Below, one piece after another: positions 7,178 to 8,488 of a stretch of 8,488 bases of DNA. The translations under genes were made by a program, and so were the position numbers. The notes under the pieces were generated by a model, which did not search any database, was not told the origin of the DNA, and saw nothing but the letters and a program-made list of their open reading frames with translations. The stretch comes from JBKPFU01 sp046728975 (GTDB lineage: Bacteria; Actinomycetota; Thermoleophilia; Gaiellales; Gaiellaceae). The stretch covers positions 1 through 8,488 of the forward strand of contig JBKPFU010000211.1 in assembly GCA_046728975.1 (NCBI GenBank), in the 5' to 3' direction. The first letter of the stretch is position 1, and every line of letters starts with the position of its first letter.

Positions 7178-8155
7178 ATGCCACGTCTGTACGGCGCCAC
7201 CGGAGACGGAATCGCGAGGCTCGACGAGGCCGGCGATCGCTGGACGGTCGAGCTCTCGCTGGCCGGAACCGGCGCCCAGTGCCTCGCCGTCGATCCAAGC
7301 GATCCGAACACCGTCTACGCCGGGTTGCGCGAGGGCGGTGTCAGGCGGACGACCGACGGCGGCCGGAGCTGGGTGGACTGTGCCCTTCCGCAGAACGGCG
7401 TGTTTTCCCTCGCCGTGAGCGCTGCCGACGGGGCGGTCTACGCCGGGACCGAGCCGAGCGCCTTGTTCCGCAGCGACGACGGTGGCGAAACGTGGCGCGA
7501 GCTCACGGCGCTGCTCGAGGTTCCCTCGCGCCCGACCTGGAGCTTCCCGCCGCGCCCATGGACATCCCACGTTCGCTGGATCGCGCCAAGTCCCCACGAT
7601 CGCGACCTCATCCTGGTCGGGATCGAGCTCGGCGGGCTGATGCGCTCGACCGACGGCGGCGCGACGTGGCACGACCACCGACCGGGCGCGCAACCGGACG
7701 TCCACTCGCTCGCCTGGCACCCGCGTAACGCCGGCCGGGCCTACGAAGCAGGAGGAGGCGGCGCCGCGTGGAGCGACGACGCCGGCGACACGTGGCATCC
7801 GGCGGACGAGGGCCGCGACCGCCACTACACGTGGTCCGTCGCGGTCGATCCCGCGGATCCGGAGCTCTGGTACGTGTCCGCGAGCACCGGGCCGTTCGCC
7901 GCCCACGGCGGCCGCGATCCGCAGGCGCGCATCTATCGCCGGGGCGACGGTCGGTGGCACGCTCTCACCGGCGGCGGGCTGCCGGAGCCTCTCCCGGCGA
8001 TGCCGTACGCTCTCGTTGCGCGCGACGGCCGGCTCTTCGCCGGCTTTGCGGACGGCGGGCTGTGGGAGAGCGGCGACCACGGCGACACCTGGCGCGCCTG
8101 TGCACTCGATGGCGACCGCATCACACGTCTGCAGGCTCTCGTCTACGCCGCCTGA
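7178..8155 (+). CDS. Asp-box (BNR) beta-propeller protein, sialidase/sortilin-like fold
   Basis: A 325-residue protein with five Asp-box motifs (S/TxDxGxTW type) at residues 58-65 (TTDGGRSW), 99-106 (SDDGGETW), 157-164 (STDGGATW), 199-206 (SDDAGDTW) and 298-305 (SGDHGDTW), plus a degenerate one near 254-260. Each follows a VYAG- or LFAG-like strand, as expected for blades of a beta-propeller of the BNR/Ycf48/sortilin type. It lacks a signal peptide and membrane segments, so it appears cytoplasmic, unlike secreted sialidases. The Arg triad and Tyr of true sialidases are not evident, so enzyme activity should not be assumed. ATG 7178 has GGAGG (7170-7174) only three bases upstream. It sits 21 bases after the membrane protein gene and is probably translated from the same mRNA. 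Binding partner unknown. No terminator follows. Confidence 0.88.
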   Translation: MPRLYGATGDGIARLDEAGDRWTVELSLAGTGAQCLAVDPSDPNTVYAGLREGGVRRTTDGGRSWVDCALPQNGVFSLAVSAADGAVYAGTEPSALFRSDDGGETWRELTALLEVPSRPTWSFPPRPWTSHVRWIAPSPHDRDLILVGIELGGLMRSTDGGATWHDHRPGAQPDVHSLAWHPRNAGRAYEAGGGGAAWSDDAGDTWHPADEGRDRHYTWSVAVDPADPELWYVSASTGPFAAHGGRDPQARIYRRGDGRWHALTGGGLPEPLPAMPYALVARDGRLFAGFADGGLWESGDHGDTWRACALDGDRITRLQALVYAA

Positions 8156-8168
8156 TCGACTTGCCCAT

Positions 8169-8198
8169 TTGACAACGCCCCCCGCATGGTGGCATCCT
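8169..8198 (+). promoter_or_regulatory. Candidate promoter with consensus -35
   Basis: A perfect TTGACA (8169-8174) is followed after 18 bases by CATCCT (8193-8198), a partial -10 with A2, T3 and T6. It begins 13 bases after the propeller stop and would start transcription near 8205, just ahead of the structured stretch at 8212-8290. It is the best -35 seen in the window. Confidence 0.45.
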
Positions 8199-8211
8199 CG
8201 CTGCGCCGTTA

Positions 8212-8290
8212 CCTGGTCTTTCGGAGAGGGGAGCCAGGGTCAAGAACCAGCGTTCAAAACGCTGCGGCACATCGGCCGTCGCTGACCCTG
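8212..8290 (+). promoter_or_regulatory. Potential structured leader RNA: three-way junction with a competing helix
   Basis: CAGGGTCA (8235-8242) pairs perfectly with TGACCCTG (8283-8290). Inside it are a seven-base hairpin, CAGCGTT (8248-8254) with AACGCTG (8258-8264) around a CAA loop, and directly after it CGGC (8265-8268) with GCCG (8275-8278). Together they make a compact three-way junction. Upstream, CCTGG (8212-8216) can pair with CCAGG (8234-8238), which overlaps the closing helix, so the two folds exclude each other, as in attenuators and riboswitches. It matches no riboswitch class that I recognise. Pairing is read directly; function is inference. Confidence 0.4.
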
Positions 8291-8469
8291 CCGCCATTCG
8301 GGTTTTCCTCGTCGGCGCCGTCAGCCTCCACCGCGAAAGCCTCGCCGAGCTGCTCGGTCGCGAGGCGCGCATCGAGATGACCGGGGCGGCCGCAGACGGT
8401 CCGCAGCCAACACGGCCTACTCCTCCGGGAGTTGGGGCTACATCGGACAGTCCAACGTCGACAAGGTGA
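8239..8469 (+). pseudogene. Broken or atypical response-regulator receiver domain fragment
   Basis: In this frame codons from 8296 read IRVFLVGAVSLHRESLAELL, then GREARIEMTGAAADG. This aligns with beta1-alpha1-beta2 of NarL/LuxR-type receivers (typically IRVLLVDDHxLxREGLxxLL and EVVGEAxDG). The paired acidic residues after beta1 are Gly-Ala, so no phosphorylation pocket can form. Homology stops after AAADG at about 8400; the frame then reads low-complexity Pro/Thr/Ser and ends at TGA 8467-8469. The frame is open from 8173, but no ATG, GTG or TTG precedes the receiver. AGGGGAG (8227-8233) lies five bases before GTC at 8239, as if a GTG start had been lost. The receiver's later Asp and Lys strands and any DNA-binding domain are absent. 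It could be a decayed regulator, an atypical pseudo-receiver with a sequence error, or the edge of a misjoined contig. Confidence 0.45.
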
Positions 8470-8488
8470 AGTCGCCGATCGGCGGAAC

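Noticed and set aside
5312..8080. Very long minus-strand open frame (continuous with the zinc-ribbon frame) antisense to the second membrane protein and propeller genes
   Set aside because: Its translation is Arg/Pro/Glu/Gln-rich and domain-free except for the zinc ribbon at the end, while the plus strand encodes recognisable proteins. Long antisense frames are expected from strong G/C third-position bias.
8224..8290. Match to a c-di-GMP, c-di-AMP or glycine riboswitch, or a tRNA
   Set aside because: The overall shape is loosely reminiscent of GEMM-I, but the invariant elements (GCAAACC, CGCAAAGCC, tetraloop receptor) are missing. There is no ydaO core and no cloverleaf or T-loop consensus.
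1..8488. Defence system, mobile element, CRISPR array or biosynthetic cluster
   Set aside because: No transposase, integrase, nuclease, toxin-antitoxin, terminal inverted repeats or regularly spaced repeats were found on either strand.

Overview
This is a GC-rich window from a bacterial chromosome with dense, housekeeping-style gene content. I see no insertion sequences, CRISPR arrays, tRNA or rRNA genes, and no phage genes. The base composition, the form of the primary sigma factor (a short region 1.1 without the long N-terminal extension of many Actinomycetia) and the Asp-box and membrane glycosyltransferase-like proteins suggest an actinobacterium, possibly of the Thermoleophilia (Gaiellales/Solirubrobacterales type). 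That placement is inference from recalled family features, not a search.

Layout, left to right. The left edge holds the first 198 codons of an Fpg/Nei-type DNA repair glycosylase on the minus strand, running off the window. A 224-base divergent intergenic region separates it from a plus-strand L-asparaginase of the Rhizobium etli type with all active-site motifs intact. Then comes a primary (RpoD/SigA) sigma factor, with a possible promoter and a long imperfect hairpin in its leader. A compact hairpin lies between the sigma gene and a convergent minus-strand gene for a large GT-C-like multipass membrane protein. Upstream of that gene, on the same strand, is a 58-residue double-CPHC zinc-ribbon protein, probably in the same transcript. 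Divergent from the zinc-ribbon gene is a second, different multipass membrane protein of the kind often labelled 'sugar translocase', followed after 21 bases by a cytoplasmic-looking Asp-box (BNR) beta-propeller protein.

The last 330 bases are the least ordinary part. They carry a perfect TTGACA -35 box with a partial -10, then a potential three-way-junction RNA fold with a competing upstream helix. After that comes the N-terminal third of a response-regulator receiver domain that lacks a normal start codon, lacks the acidic pocket, and loses homology about 35 codons in. This is either a decayed regulator or a junction of unrelated sequence.

How the genes may work together: the sigma factor and repair glycosylase are core information-processing genes. 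The two membrane proteins and the zinc ribbon suggest a locus for envelope glycan or lipid-linked sugar handling, but no substrate can be read from the sequence. I found no convincing new multi-gene system. The right-hand leader plus broken receiver is the best candidate for a second look.
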